Shown in pieces: positions 1 to 8,217 of a stretch of 64,000 bases of DNA (position 1 is its first letter; every line of letters starts with the position of its first letter). A model generated the notes under the pieces. That model was not told where the DNA came from. It saw only the letters and a list, made by a program, of their open reading frames with translations, and did no database searches. Location of the stretch: assembly GCA_051251645.1 (NCBI GenBank), contig JBPOEY010000001.1, positions 372,001 through 436,000 on the forward strand, written 5' to 3'. The DNA is from Litorimonas sp051251645 (GTDB lineage: Bacteria > Pseudomonadota > Alphaproteobacteria > Caulobacterales > Maricaulaceae). The translations under genes and the position numbers were made by a program.

Positions 1-1
1 A

Positions 2-145
2 AGAACTGAACGAGCGTGCCAACTGATTGAAGACAGTCAGCTAACGCTAAGTCAAATCGCTTCTGAGTGTGGGTTTTGCGATCAAGCCCATATGAGCCGC
101 ATGGTAAAAGCCATAACGGGGAAGTCCCCAAGCGAGTTTGTTTGA
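2..145 (+). CDS. AraC-family regulator, C-terminal end (partial)
   Basis: An open frame enters from the left edge and stops with TGA at 143-145. Its 47 residues read as the second helix-turn-helix of an AraC/XylS DNA-binding domain: LTLSQIASECGF, then a DQAHMSRMVKAITG recognition stretch and the typical ending GKSPSEFV. The ligand-binding part lies outside the window, so the inducer is unknown. It sits just upstream of the secreted-protein/Rhs locus in the same direction and could control it, but that is inference. Confidence 0.8.
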   Translation, partial: RTERACQLIEDSQLTLSQIASECGFCDQAHMSRMVKAITGKSPSEFV

Positions 146-183
146 GACTCCTATACATGGCTGATTGAGATTCTGATACAAGA

Positions 184-219
184 CATACCTTAGCGTGTTT
201 TAGTAACAACTAAGGTATG
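184..219 (+). promoter_or_regulatory. Inverted repeat covering the RBS and start codon
   Basis: CATACCTTAG (184-193) and CTAAGGTATG (210-219) form a perfect 10-bp inverted repeat with a 16-nt loop. The right arm contains the only Shine-Dalgarno-like AAGG and the ATG (217-219) of the next gene. If transcribed, the stem would bury the initiation site. As DNA it could instead be an operator. No T-tract follows, so a terminator is unlikely. Confidence 0.55.
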
Positions 220-807
220 CACGATCTAAAAGCCTCTCCATATTCGCAAGACAAGCTGCAGGATCATCGGTTAAAATCGGTAATTTCCCAGAACCGCAAT
301 TGCACTGAACGCGTTACTCAACGTTTTAAGGTTCTTTTATCCACTCTTTTCATTATCGCTTCCGGGCTCCCGTTTACCGCGTCCTCTCAAACCGTTACCA
401 CCTATCAATACGATGCATTGGGCAGAGTTGTTGAGGCGAGCGCCGACAATGGGGATATGTCGACCTTCGAAATCGACGATGCGAACAATATTACGCGCGC
501 TGAGCGTACGTCGTCAGGCAACTCCAACTCGCCTCCTACATGTTCCCAGGTTCTGCGTATAGCTTTCACCAATAGCTATTCCATTGATGGTCGGACGGAT
601 TGTACCGATCCTGATGGCGACACGATGAATGTTGTTTCAGCCACTGATCCGGCGGGTGCCGCGCAAACATCCGTCAGCGGGAATACGGTCATATTCTCGA
701 ATTTGCCCGTAGGAACCAGTGAGTCAACTGTCACGGATAGCGATGGCAATGGCGGCACTGATACGCATGTCTTCTCAATCTATTACGAAGGTGGCTCGCC
801 TTTCTAG
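217..807 (+). CDS. Secreted protein with a YD repeat and an Ig/cadherin-like domain
   Basis: The 196-residue product has a hydrophobic segment at about residues 39-58 (FKVLLSTLFIIASGLPFTAS) that looks like a Sec signal behind an unusually long N-terminal extension. A single Rhs/YD-type motif follows (YQYDALGRVVEA). The rest, about residues 105-196, is Asp/Thr/Ser-rich, with paired Cys and a CTDPDGDTMNVVSATDP stretch resembling cadherin/Ig-like repeats of secreted proteins. It lies 46 bp upstream of the large Rhs gene in the same direction. It could be a partner or a decayed N-terminal piece of that system. No catalytic function is recognised. The start is uncertain because the AAGG lies very close to the ATG. 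Confidence 0.6.
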   Translation: MHDLKASPYSQDKLQDHRLKSVISQNRNCTERVTQRFKVLLSTLFIIASGLPFTASSQTVTTYQYDALGRVVEASADNGDMSTFEIDDANNITRAERTSSGNSNSPPTCSQVLRIAFTNSYSIDGRTDCTDPDGDTMNVVSATDPAGAAQTSVSGNTVIFSNLPVGTSESTVTDSDGNGGTDTHVFSIYYEGGSPF

Positions 808-853
808 AGACTCTGCTCGCCTTCGCTGACCCTTTCACGCCATTTCAAAGACG

Positions 854-3766
854 ATGATGTCCAAAACATCTCGTTTCAAAATTGCTCTCTTAGCAGCCTC
901 GGTGTCATTGTTATTCACCGCAAACTCTTGGGGGCAATCTGTGCCGGAAGGGCAGGGGTATGGGGCCGCAGGGTTGGATGTCGGTGGACAGGTCAATGAT
1001 GTCATTCCCATCGTGTCCATCGGACACGGCGGCAATGAGCTCGCGCATGGCATCAACTTTTTTGGCAATTCATTCTCACAACCGACCACCGCGTCGGACA
1101 TAGAAATTGAAGCTGCACCTACGGGTGGAAAGCATTATTACTTTGTGTCCTTGCCCGGATCGCCGAGCATCCGGTTTATCGCTAATACAGATACACCGAC
1201 GACCAGCACGGTCTTTACGGAATATGTCAAAACAGGAAGCTCTCTATCATATGAGACATCTGAGTATGTATTCACTTCAAAACACGGCACAAAAGCGCGG
1301 TTTGCTGCGTCTGGTACAAACGCCTTAAAGCTGACGATAATCGAGGCCCCAGATGGAAGCCGGATTCGTTATGATTATGTTGGGTCTGAGCTCAGCTCTA
1401 TTCGTAACAGTGCTGGCTATCAGTTAAAATATCAGTTGCTCTCTACGCCAGACCGTGTGGTCGCGATTAACAACGCCGTTGAATATTGTAATCCCATTGC
1501 AAGCCAATGCTCACCCGGCAGCCAATGGGCGGACGGTACAGAAGGGAGCGGGCAGACGTCCGTCGAGGATGCGGAAGGGCGCATATATGGCATCAACGAC
1601 ACGTCATCGTCCATTACGTTGAGCTATCCCCAATCAGGCGCTGTCGTGTCGTCTAGTTACGACAGCTCTGGCTATACGACATCCAGCACACGGTTTGGGA
1701 TCACAACGTCATATTCGACGATAGAAGACACAAAAGGGACTTTAGATGACGGTGATGATATCAGGTATGTATATACCACATTGCCGGGTGGCGGAACTCA
1801 ATCAACTATCTCTCTAATGAAAGGCGGGTTGCCAACTTCAACAACCAACACGCTCGGCGAGGTCTCAACCTATACTTACACGCCAGATAATTTGATCGAC
1901 ACGATGACGGCACCACGCGGTAACATCGTTGATTACGCTTATGATGCTCGCGGAAATGTCACGGAAATTCGCCGTAAGGGTATTTCAGTTGGCGGCGCGA
2001 CAGCCGCGGACCTCGTCACGACGGCGTATTATCCGAGCGTCTGCACGTCGGGGAACCGCCTTTATTGCAACAAACCCACGTGGACACGGGATGTTGCTGG
2101 CAATCAAACCGATTATACCTACCACGCGCAAAGCGGGCAGGTGGCAACCGTTCGGGGACCGTCTGACGGAACCAACCCCCGTCCTCTGACGCGCTTCACT
2201 TACACGCAGCTCAGTGCGCAAGTTAAGACCAGCGCGAGTGCCACTGGGGCGTCCGATCCAATTTGGAAACTGAGTTCAATTGAGCGTCTGGCCGATACGG
2301 CGGGGGAGATTACAACGTCGCTGAGCTACGACGCACAGCAAAACCTCGTTTTAAGTAGTGTAACTGTGTCGGGGGCCGGCATGACTGCTCTGACCACCAG
2401 CTATGACTATGATAATTATGGTAATCAAACATCGGTTGATGGACCCATTTCGGGAAATAGTGATCGCATCACCACATTCTATGATGATCTGCGACGTGCT
2501 GAAGGACAAATAGGCGCTGACCCGGATGCTACTGGCCCCATGCTGCGCCCTGCTGTGAAATATCTTCGAAACGGTGTTGGTCAGGTGACGGATCAACTGA
2601 CGGGAACGGCAACGGGATATACGCTGTCATCGTTCACAAACATGACTGTTCATGAGACACGCCGCACGGTCTATAACGGCGTGACGTTACAAGCGACACA
2701 AGTCGCCCTGTTGGATGGCACGACAACCCTTTCCAGAGTTGAATTTGATTATGATAGTTCGGGCCGCGTAACTTGTAGCGCGCTGCGTATGGATGCGGCT
2801 CTGACGGCGACGGGCAATGCGTGTCAGCTTGGTTCCCCCGGCATTTACGGCTTTGATCGTATCACCAAACGGGAATATGATATCGCTTCGCGCGTGACAA
2901 AACAGACAGCAGGTTTTGGTACGGCTGCGGCGTCTGAGCAGACCTATGCATATTATGCTTTCGGCCCTGCGGAATACGTCACGGACGGAAACGGCAATCA
3001 AAGTCGCTTCACCTTCGACTCTCACAATCGCCCTTGGCAGACTTTCTACCCCAAGGCGTCTAGCGCAGGCTACAACCCGTCTGACTATAGCCAAGTCAGC
3101 TATGACGCTAATGGACGCCGAAGCCAGATTCGTCAGAGAGATGGGGGCACCGTCAATTTCGGTTATGACAATATTGGCCGCCTAAATCTGATCAATGCGC
3201 CCGGATCATCTGAAGATACCTCATCAGTCTACGACATTGCCGGACGGGTCACGCAGATCAGCAAGCCGGGCAGCACAATCAACTTCACTTACGATACATT
3301 TGGTCGCCGCAAAACCGAAACGTCGGGAAGCCTGACTGTCGGCTATGACTATGACGCCTATGGCCGCCGCACGCGCATGGACTATCCGGGCACGGATAAT
3401 TTCTACATCAATTATGATTACTACACGACGGGCCGTCTGAAGACGATCAAAGAGCGTAACTCTATCCAGCTGGCCGAGTACACATATGACTCGCGCGGCC
3501 GACGGGATGAACTGCGGCGTGGCCCGTCCAGCGGCGGTGTCTATAACAATGTCACCCGCTACAGCTACGGCGCATTGTCACAGCTATCGTCCTTGGAAAA
3601 TGACATTAGCGGAACAGGGACGGCGGTCGATCAATTGCTCAGCTTTACCTACGCGCCATCCGGTCAAATCCACACGCAGACCAATTCCAACACGATCTAC
3701 GATCCCACACCCGCTAACTATGACAATAGTTTCGGCGTCAACGGGCTGAACCAAATCACGGATTGA
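854..3766 (+). CDS. Sec-exported Rhs/YD-repeat protein, N-terminal part
   Basis: 970 residues. The N-terminus is a clear signal peptide (basic start, hydrophobic LLAASVSLLF, cleavage near NSWGQ-S), so export is by Sec; no PAAR or VgrG-type domain is seen. From about residue 125 on it is a chain of YD repeats (for example YDYDAYGRRTRMDYPG near residue 830), which in Rhs/TcC proteins build a beta-shell that encloses a C-terminal toxin. The frame ends with TGA at 3764-3766 inside the Rhs core. The identical frame continues after the stop in the next gene. A full Rhs protein would need both parts, either by readthrough, by restart with assembly of two chains, or it is now broken. Confidence 0.85.
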   Translation: MMSKTSRFKIALLAASVSLLFTANSWGQSVPEGQGYGAAGLDVGGQVNDVIPIVSIGHGGNELAHGINFFGNSFSQPTTASDIEIEAAPTGGKHYYFVSLPGSPSIRFIANTDTPTTSTVFTEYVKTGSSLSYETSEYVFTSKHGTKARFAASGTNALKLTIIEAPDGSRIRYDYVGSELSSIRNSAGYQLKYQLLSTPDRVVAINNAVEYCNPIASQCSPGSQWADGTEGSGQTSVEDAEGRIYGINDTSSSITLSYPQSGAVVSSSYDSSGYTTSSTRFGITTSYSTIEDTKGTLDDGDDIRYVYTTLPGGGTQSTISLMKGGLPTSTTNTLGEVSTYTYTPDNLIDTMTAPRGNIVDYAYDARGNVTEIRRKGISVGGATAADLVTTAYYPSVCTSGNRLYCNKPTWTRDVAGNQTDYTYHAQSGQVATVRGPSDGTNPRPLTRFTYTQLSAQVKTSASATGASDPIWKLSSIERLADTAGEITTSLSYDAQQNLVLSSVTVSGAGMTALTTSYDYDNYGNQTSVDGPISGNSDRITTFYDDLRRAEGQIGADPDATGPMLRPAVKYLRNGVGQVTDQLTGTATGYTLSSFTNMTVHETRRTVYNGVTLQATQVALLDGTTTLSRVEFDYDSSGRVTCSALRMDAALTATGNACQLGSPGIYGFDRITKREYDIASRVTKQTAGFGTAAASEQTYAYYAFGPAEYVTDGNGNQSRFTFDSHNRPWQTFYPKASSAGYNPSDYSQVSYDANGRRSQIRQRDGGTVNFGYDNIGRLNLINAPGSSEDTSSVYDIAGRVTQISKPGSTINFTYDTFGRRKTETSGSLTVGYDYDAYGRRTRMDYPGTDNFYINYDYYTTGRLKTIKERNSIQLAEYTYDSRGRRDELRRGPSSGGVYNNVTRYSYGALSQLSSLENDISGTGTAVDQLLSFTYAPSGQIHTQTNSNTIYDPTPANYDNSFGVNGLNQITD

Positions 3767-4373
3767 GACGGGGTGTCGTTCGTCTATGACAGCGGTGGGA
3801 ACCTGACCTCCTCGCCGGGACAGAGCTACGCCTATGATTATGCGGATCGGCTGACTTCTGTCACCAATGGCAACGGCACGCATACGCTCGCCTATGACGC
3901 GCTCTCGCGGCTCAGCACAGTGGGCGGTAGTACAAATGACCGATACAGCTATGACGGTCAGGACATGATAGAGCGCCGCAATTCAACCGGCAGCACGCTG
4001 GAAGCGCGCTACATCCACGGCCCCGGATCGGATGAACCGATTGCGCGCTACACCTATAGCAGCCCGACCAGCTACACGCGGACATTCTATTCCGTCGACG
4101 TACGCGGTTCGATTATCGGTCATACACAAGGCGCGGTCTCGACTGCCATCAACAGCTATGATGTTTATGGTCGCCCGGACGGGTCTAATACAGGGCTGTA
4201 TCAGTATACGGGCCAAATCTGGCTAGAGGAGCTGGAGCTCTATTATTACAAAGCCCGGTTCTATGATCCAAAGATCAGAAGATTCTTAAACGCCGATCCG
4301 ATTGGATATGCGGCGGGAATGAATATGTATGGGTATGTGAGTGGGGATCCGGTGAATATGGTCGATCCAAGTG
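3522..4373 (+). repeat. Rhs core segment, copy 1 (parent copy)
   Basis: The DNA for the last YD repeats and the Rhs-associated core recurs twice downstream, at 5697-6401 and 8218-8990. This copy is in place in the full-length gene. Copy 3 is nearly identical to it up to about 4228; copy 2 is more diverged throughout. Confidence 0.9.
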
Positions 4374-4990
4374 GTTTGAGCGAATGTAAACCGAACGAAG
4401 AAAACTGCTTTACCGTCCCAGGAGTTAGAAGGAAGTGGAAACAAACTACGCTAACATGGGACGAATTTCTTGCAACACACATTGGTGCCTTCAGTGGGAT
4501 TGTGGACTTTGGAGGTATTAAAGATAGTCTATCTGAAGCAGGGGCAGCCGCTAAAGCAGCGGTTGAAGAAGCAAAGGTGTGTATTATGGCAGCTCTAAAT
4601 ACGTTAGTGGCACAGGGTGAAATTTCTGTGGGCTTTGCAGCTGGCGGCGGGATCAGAACACCTATTAAAGGGACATCAGGTAGGATTGATTTCTTTTCTG
4701 TGAGATTTCGTTTTGGAACAGAACAAACTGGAATCTTCTTAACTCAAGGGGTGCAGGCCTCGTATTCTAGAGGGCCTTTTAGCACGACAGCCGGACCGGC
4801 TTCTCGAGACGTACGAGCTAAGTCAGGGGGAGGTAGTTTTGACAATGCCCCATTAGAACCGATCGGTGATTTAGATATCGGTTTCGTTGGGGTTGCTGGA
4901 GAATTACAATTTGTGCAGGGTGTTGGCGGGCAACTCGGAATAGACTCTTTAGATTTTGCCAAAGTGATTGCAACATGTGGAATAACTTAG
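3773..4990 (+). CDS. Rhs core plus C-terminal tip (putative toxin) 1
   Basis: 405 residues in the same frame as the preceding Rhs part. It starts at a GTG two codons after the in-frame TGA; a GAG five bases upstream is a weak RBS. Residues 1-201 are the conserved Rhs-associated core ending in RFLNADPIGYAAGMNMYGY and DPVNMVDPSG, the usual border before the variable tip. Residues 202-405 are the tip: AT-richer DNA, Gly-rich and probably beta-rich (VGFAAGGGIRTPIKG, FGTEQTGIFLTQGV). It is homologous to the tip at 6570-7004. I do not recognise a nuclease or other named toxin motif. The adjoining small membrane protein suggests a membrane-acting toxin, by inference. Confidence 0.75.
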   Translation: MSFVYDSGGNLTSSPGQSYAYDYADRLTSVTNGNGTHTLAYDALSRLSTVGGSTNDRYSYDGQDMIERRNSTGSTLEARYIHGPGSDEPIARYTYSSPTSYTRTFYSVDVRGSIIGHTQGAVSTAINSYDVYGRPDGSNTGLYQYTGQIWLEELELYYYKARFYDPKIRRFLNADPIGYAAGMNMYGYVSGDPVNMVDPSGLSECKPNEENCFTVPGVRRKWKQTTLTWDEFLATHIGAFSGIVDFGGIKDSLSEAGAAAKAAVEEAKVCIMAALNTLVAQGEISVGFAAGGGIRTPIKGTSGRIDFFSVRFRFGTEQTGIFLTQGVQASYSRGPFSTTAGPASRDVRAKSGGGSFDNAPLEPIGDLDIGFVGVAGELQFVQGVGGQLGIDSLDFAKVIATCGIT

Positions 4991-5491
4991 ATGATTAAGT
5001 TTACGTTTCTGTCATATTTCTTGGTTCTATTTTCATCTGTGCTGTTGTTTGCAACACCGAGTGCCAACCTACTTATAGCGATCACGTTTAGTATAAGCGT
5101 TTTTATATTCATTGCTTCTGAATGTTACTGGTCTATAAAAATGTATTTTGCCGCTTTGAACGAAACTGTTTTCCTAACATTTTTTTATCAAGGTTTGCTG
5201 TTTGTAGGGTTTGCTCTAACTTTATGTGGAATCATGCTCCCAGTAATTAATTCGCCTTCGGCTGGCGTTGATGTGTACGTTGACGAACCATATCCACTCA
5301 TTATTTTTATAGGATTTGCGCTACTCAGCATATATAGGTTGAAGGGCGTGTCTAATCTTTCGAAAGGGATAACTTTAAGCTCTGGTGCTGATAAGGATGC
5401 GAAAAGCAATTTTCTGGAACTGTTATTTGCGGGGTATGGACTAAACGGTTTAAATAAAATTGAAGAAAATATAAAAAGTTTAGATGGGTAA
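4991..5491 (+). CDS. Small polytopic membrane protein, candidate immunity protein 1
   Basis: 166 residues, AT-rich. Its ATG directly abuts the stop codon of the tip gene (TAG-ATG), implying translational coupling. Three or four hydrophobic segments are visible (about residues 5-22, 26-47, 62-85 and 100-117), followed by a soluble C-terminus. The tail-to-head position behind an Rhs tip, the small size and the membrane topology fit an immunity protein. The gene behind tip 2 (7001-7495) has the same length class, position and topology although the sequence is divergent. Function is inferred from context only. Confidence 0.65.
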   Translation: MIKFTFLSYFLVLFSSVLLFATPSANLLIAITFSISVFIFIASECYWSIKMYFAALNETVFLTFFYQGLLFVGFALTLCGIMLPVINSPSAGVDVYVDEPYPLIIFIGFALLSIYRLKGVSNLSKGITLSSGADKDAKSNFLELLFAGYGLNGLNKIEENIKSLDG

Positions 5492-5696
5492 CTGAATGAA
5501 TAAGTGGGGCGCTCAAGAGAACCCTACATAAATCCTGATTGTTCTAAAACTTCACTTTGCGAGCCTGTTTTCGCGTATTGCGCATTACAAGGTCAAAGAC
5601 GATATAATAGAGCTCTTTTTAGTTTGCTGGAATAGCCAAAACTAAAATTTTGAGAAGAGGATTGGAAAGCATACTCTCCTCCGATCAATCCTCATT

Positions 5697-6401
5697 CAGA
5701 CCAATTCCAACACGATCTACGATCTACGATCCCGCGCCCGCCAATTATGACAACAGTTTCGGCGTCAACGGGCTGAACCAGATCACGGATTAAGACGGGG
5801 TGTCGTTTGCCTATGACAGCGGCGGCAATCTGACCTCCTCGCCGGGGCAGAGCTACGCCTATGACTATGCGGATCGGCTGACCTCGGTCACGAATGGCAC
5901 GGGAACGCATACCCTGACCTATGACGCGCTCTCGCGGCTCAGCACGGTCGGCGGCACTACGAATGATCGCTACAGCTATGATGGGCAGGATATGATTGAG
6001 CGCCGCAACACAAGCGGCAGCACGCTGGAAGCGCGCTACATCCACGGCCCCGGGTCGGACGAGCCGATTGCGCGCTACACCTATAGCAGCCCGACCAGTT
6101 ACACGCGGACATTCTATTCCGTCGACGTGCGCGGTTCGATCACGGGCCATACGCAAGGCGCGGTCTCGACGGCGATCAACAGCTATGATGTTTATGGTCG
6201 CCCGGACGGGTCTAATATAGGGCTGTATCAGTATACGGGCCAAATCTGGCTAGAGGAGCTGGAGCTCTATTATTACAAAGCCCGGTCCTATGATCCAAAG
6301 ATCAGAAGGTTCCTGAATGCCGATCCGATTGGGTATGCGGATGGGATGAACATGTATGGATATGTGAGTGGGGATCCTGTGAACATGATTGACCCAACTG
6401 G
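5697..6401 (+). repeat. Rhs core segment, copy 2
   Basis: Homologous to 3677-4373 with scattered substitutions. It begins abruptly at the cagaccaattccaac motif. A 7-bp tandem duplication (gatctacgatctacgatccc) breaks the frame upstream of the conserved stop, which here is TAA (5790-5792) rather than TGA. It is an orphan tip cassette inserted behind tip/immunity pair 1. Confidence 0.85.
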
Positions 6402-6585
6402 AGCCAACGGAATTGTCGCTATGTATAATTACGTTTGTTACTCACGACACACTGGATTTACTAAGGGGTTGAAAGAAGTGGGCGTAATCGTAAGACGGTT
6501 AGGGTGTGTCCGAACTGGCGACAATGCCGGTTCCGCTGAGGGCATTATTTCACCTGACACAAATGCGGGGTGGAAATTGATGTAG
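5800..6585 (+). CDS. Orphan Rhs core fragment with tip 2 linker
   Basis: 261 residues from the GTG that matches the start of the downstream Rhs part at 3773. Residues 1-201 repeat the Rhs core up to DPVNMIDPTG. A different 60-residue linker follows, ending at TAG 6583-6585. The toxin domain homologous to tip 1 continues in another frame from 6570. Either a frameshift has broken the cassette or translation passes to the next frame. Without an export signal it can act only after recombination into the full-length gene, as in other orphan rhs-CT cassettes. Confidence 0.7.
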   Translation: MSFAYDSGGNLTSSPGQSYAYDYADRLTSVTNGTGTHTLTYDALSRLSTVGGTTNDRYSYDGQDMIERRNTSGSTLEARYIHGPGSDEPIARYTYSSPTSYTRTFYSVDVRGSITGHTQGAVSTAINSYDVYGRPDGSNIGLYQYTGQIWLEELELYYYKARSYDPKIRRFLNADPIGYADGMNMYGYVSGDPVNMIDPTGANGIVAMYNYVCYSRHTGFTKGLKEVGVIVRRLGCVRTGDNAGSAEGIISPDTNAGWKLM

Positions 6586-7004
6586 GCGGTGGAATTATCC
6601 AAGCATTTGAGGAATGTGTAGCAGCTATCGCTGACTCGAGTGTAATTCAGGGAGAGTACGCTATCGGTATTGCTGCTGCTGGAAGTATTGGCCCATTGGT
6701 TGGCAAGGCGGGAGGGCGTTTGGATGGGTTTTCTACTCGAGTTGCTTATGGCACTGAAAGGAAGGGTATATATAGCACTCAAGGAGTTTCGGGGTCGGCG
6801 TTCAAGACTCGTTCGTATTCAAGAGGGTCTGTGCCCGGTGAGTATCTTTCTGATAAAAATATGATTGACAGTGGATTTAACTGGCCCAATTTTGTTGGTG
6901 TTTCGTACGAGTTGCAGACTATGTGGGGAGCAAACGTTCAAGTCGGCTATAACATTGAGCTCGCACGTAAAGCCCTAAGAATATGTAGGGGAGGCGGTAA
7001 ATGA
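6570..7004 (+). CDS. Tip (putative toxin) domain 2, frame-separated
   Basis: 144 residues from a GTG at 6570, overlapping the previous frame by 16 bp. It aligns along its length with the last part of tip 1: shared spacing of a Cys-containing helix, an IQGE/AQGE motif, GRLDGFSTRVAYGTE versus GRIDFFSVRFRFGTE, the G-I-x-x-TQGV motif, and a C-terminal FVGV…EL stretch. The family is unrecognised. The stop overlaps the next start (ATGA), which couples it to the membrane protein. A start inside the domain suggests it is normally the end of a longer Rhs chain. Confidence 0.6.
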   Translation: MEIDVGGGIIQAFEECVAAIADSSVIQGEYAIGIAAAGSIGPLVGKAGGRLDGFSTRVAYGTERKGIYSTQGVSGSAFKTRSYSRGSVPGEYLSDKNMIDSGFNWPNFVGVSYELQTMWGANVQVGYNIELARKALRICRGGGK

Positions 7005-7495
7005 GTAAGTTTTTGATAGTTATCATTTCAATAATTAATGTGACTGGGTTGCTGATTTATACTTTTCCAGAGCTCTTTGGTTTGAGTTTTGGTTCGATAA
7101 TTTCGATTTCGTTGAGCGTGGTTTTGATTGCTACACCTTATTTTCTAGTTTCAATTCGATTTATTGGATTTTTGGAAAATGATTTGCAAAGAAGGCGGTT
7201 TTTCAAAATTATATGGATATTTGTCTTATATTTGGTATTATCGGGTGCGCTCATTCTTACGGCGCTCATGTGGCGCGAACAGTCAGTCTTGTTGGATAAC
7301 CTTAACGCAATTGCTTTAACATTGCTGGTTTTTGCGATTATTTTAAATATTAAGTATTCTGTGGATCTTTTAACGTTTTTGACTCAAGGAAACGAGGGAG
7401 GTGTCTCTACACTGATATTATGGGTCAAATTGATTTACTTACCCTTCGGAGTTTTTTTTCTACCTTTGAGGCGCGACTTAGCTAAGCCTGTTTAA
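7001..7495 (+). CDS. Small polytopic membrane protein, candidate immunity protein 2
   Basis: 164 residues, AT-rich, ATGA overlap with tip 2. Four hydrophobic segments are visible (about 3-22, 28-52, 68-88 and 100-122), possibly with a fifth near 137-152. Size, coupling and topology mirror the gene behind tip 1, so both pairs look like toxin/immunity sets for related toxins. No enzymatic motif is seen. Confidence 0.6.
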   Translation: MSKFLIVIISIINVTGLLIYTFPELFGLSFGSIISISLSVVLIATPYFLVSIRFIGFLENDLQRRRFFKIIWIFVLYLVLSGALILTALMWREQSVLLDNLNAIALTLLVFAIILNIKYSVDLLTFLTQGNEGGVSTLILWVKLIYLPFGVFFLPLRRDLAKPV

Positions 7496-7520
7496 CGCTT
7501 TGGATTGGTCTTATCCATTA

Positions 7521-7592
7521 ATGGTGAGCTGCAGCCAAGAAGACTTGGTTTCGGTCACAGCTGACTTGGAAAACCTCGGCGCGAGTTTCTAG
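7521..7592 (+). pseudogene. Remnant of a small DLVS-type protein
   Basis: A 23-codon frame ends in EDLVSVTADLENLGASF. The same pattern (KDLVSIMVGLEELDAD) ends the small frame at 8049-8195. The two are related C-terminal ends; here only the tail survives. It is probably debris of a tip or immunity gene. No function can be assigned. Confidence 0.35.
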
Positions 7593-7649
7593 TTCATATC
7601 CAGGTCTAGGTAGTAATGGTCGCCAAATTTGCGACACTGGGAGTGGTAC

Positions 7650-8045
7650 ATGATACTTGTAAGATGTTGCATTTTGATCGCAATTACCTCTTTTTGCATC
7701 AGTGCATGTACAGAAAATAGGGCAAAATCCGAATGTTCAACTTTGCTTTCCACACCGACAAGTATAAATAAGCTATTAGCAAATCCACTTTGTTTTGATG
7801 ATAAATACGTCGGAGTAAAAGGGTGGATTTCATTTGAACCAGGTATTGAATGGGTGATTTACTCAAGTTTAGACAGCGCTAATCTCAAAGATGTTGGGCA
7901 AGCTATAATACTTGAGTCGTTCGATGCTGATTTGATTCCAAGCGATTCTCCTCAACCAGCTATTGCGTATTTCACATATTCTTTACTGAATACCAGTGTG
8001 GGTGAAGTTAAAGTCGAGTTGATAATCGATAATTTAGAGGGGTAA
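7650..8045 (+). CDS. Small lipoprotein, possibly immunity-related
   Basis: 131 residues from ATG 7650; the frame opens earlier, at a TTG (7629), but the ATG gives a proper signal. The lipobox is SFCISAC with the lipidated Cys at residue 20, followed by an acceptable +2 Thr. The body has the pattern NPLCFDDKYVGVKGWI … WVIYSS, which resembles small OB-fold-like proteins with a Y-x-G-K-x-V-x-V-x-G-x-I core. It lies in the Rhs cassette region and is AT-rich like the other cargo genes. An outer-membrane immunity role is possible but unproven. Confidence 0.6.
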   Translation: MILVRCCILIAITSFCISACTENRAKSECSTLLSTPTSINKLLANPLCFDDKYVGVKGWISFEPGIEWVIYSSLDSANLKDVGQAIILESFDADLIPSDSPQPAIAYFTYSLLNTSVGEVKVELIIDNLEG

Positions 8046-8048
8046 AGA

Positions 8049-8195
8049 TTGGATTCAGCTGCTTATCAACGACAGGGCAATGAGTGGATGTCAGATAAAG
8101 ATGTCATGATCTTGACTAAGCTGGCTTGTCTCGGTCAATCCATAAAGGACTTGGTTTCGATCATGGTTGGCTTGGAGGAGCTCGACGCGGATTAA
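8049..8195 (+). CDS. Small ORF with DLVS motif, function unknown
   Basis: 48 codons starting with TTG four bases after the lipoprotein stop and in the same frame. The product is amphipathic (MSDKDVMILTKLACLGQSI, then a DLVS…LEEL helix). Its C-terminus matches the remnant at 7521-7592, showing that it belongs to a repeated protein family. It may be the truncated C-terminal end of a longer protein; no recognisable RBS is seen. Confidence 0.35.
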   Translation: MDSAAYQRQGNEWMSDKDVMILTKLACLGQSIKDLVSIMVGLEELDAD

Positions 8196-8217
8196 GTCGC
8201 TTGGAGAGAATGCCGCA

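Noticed and set aside
3764..3772. Selenocysteine or pyrrolysine recoding at the in-frame Rhs stop
   Set aside because: The homologous position is TGA in two copies and TAA in the third, there is no visible selenocysteine insertion hairpin, and Rhs repeats have no use for Sec at this loop.
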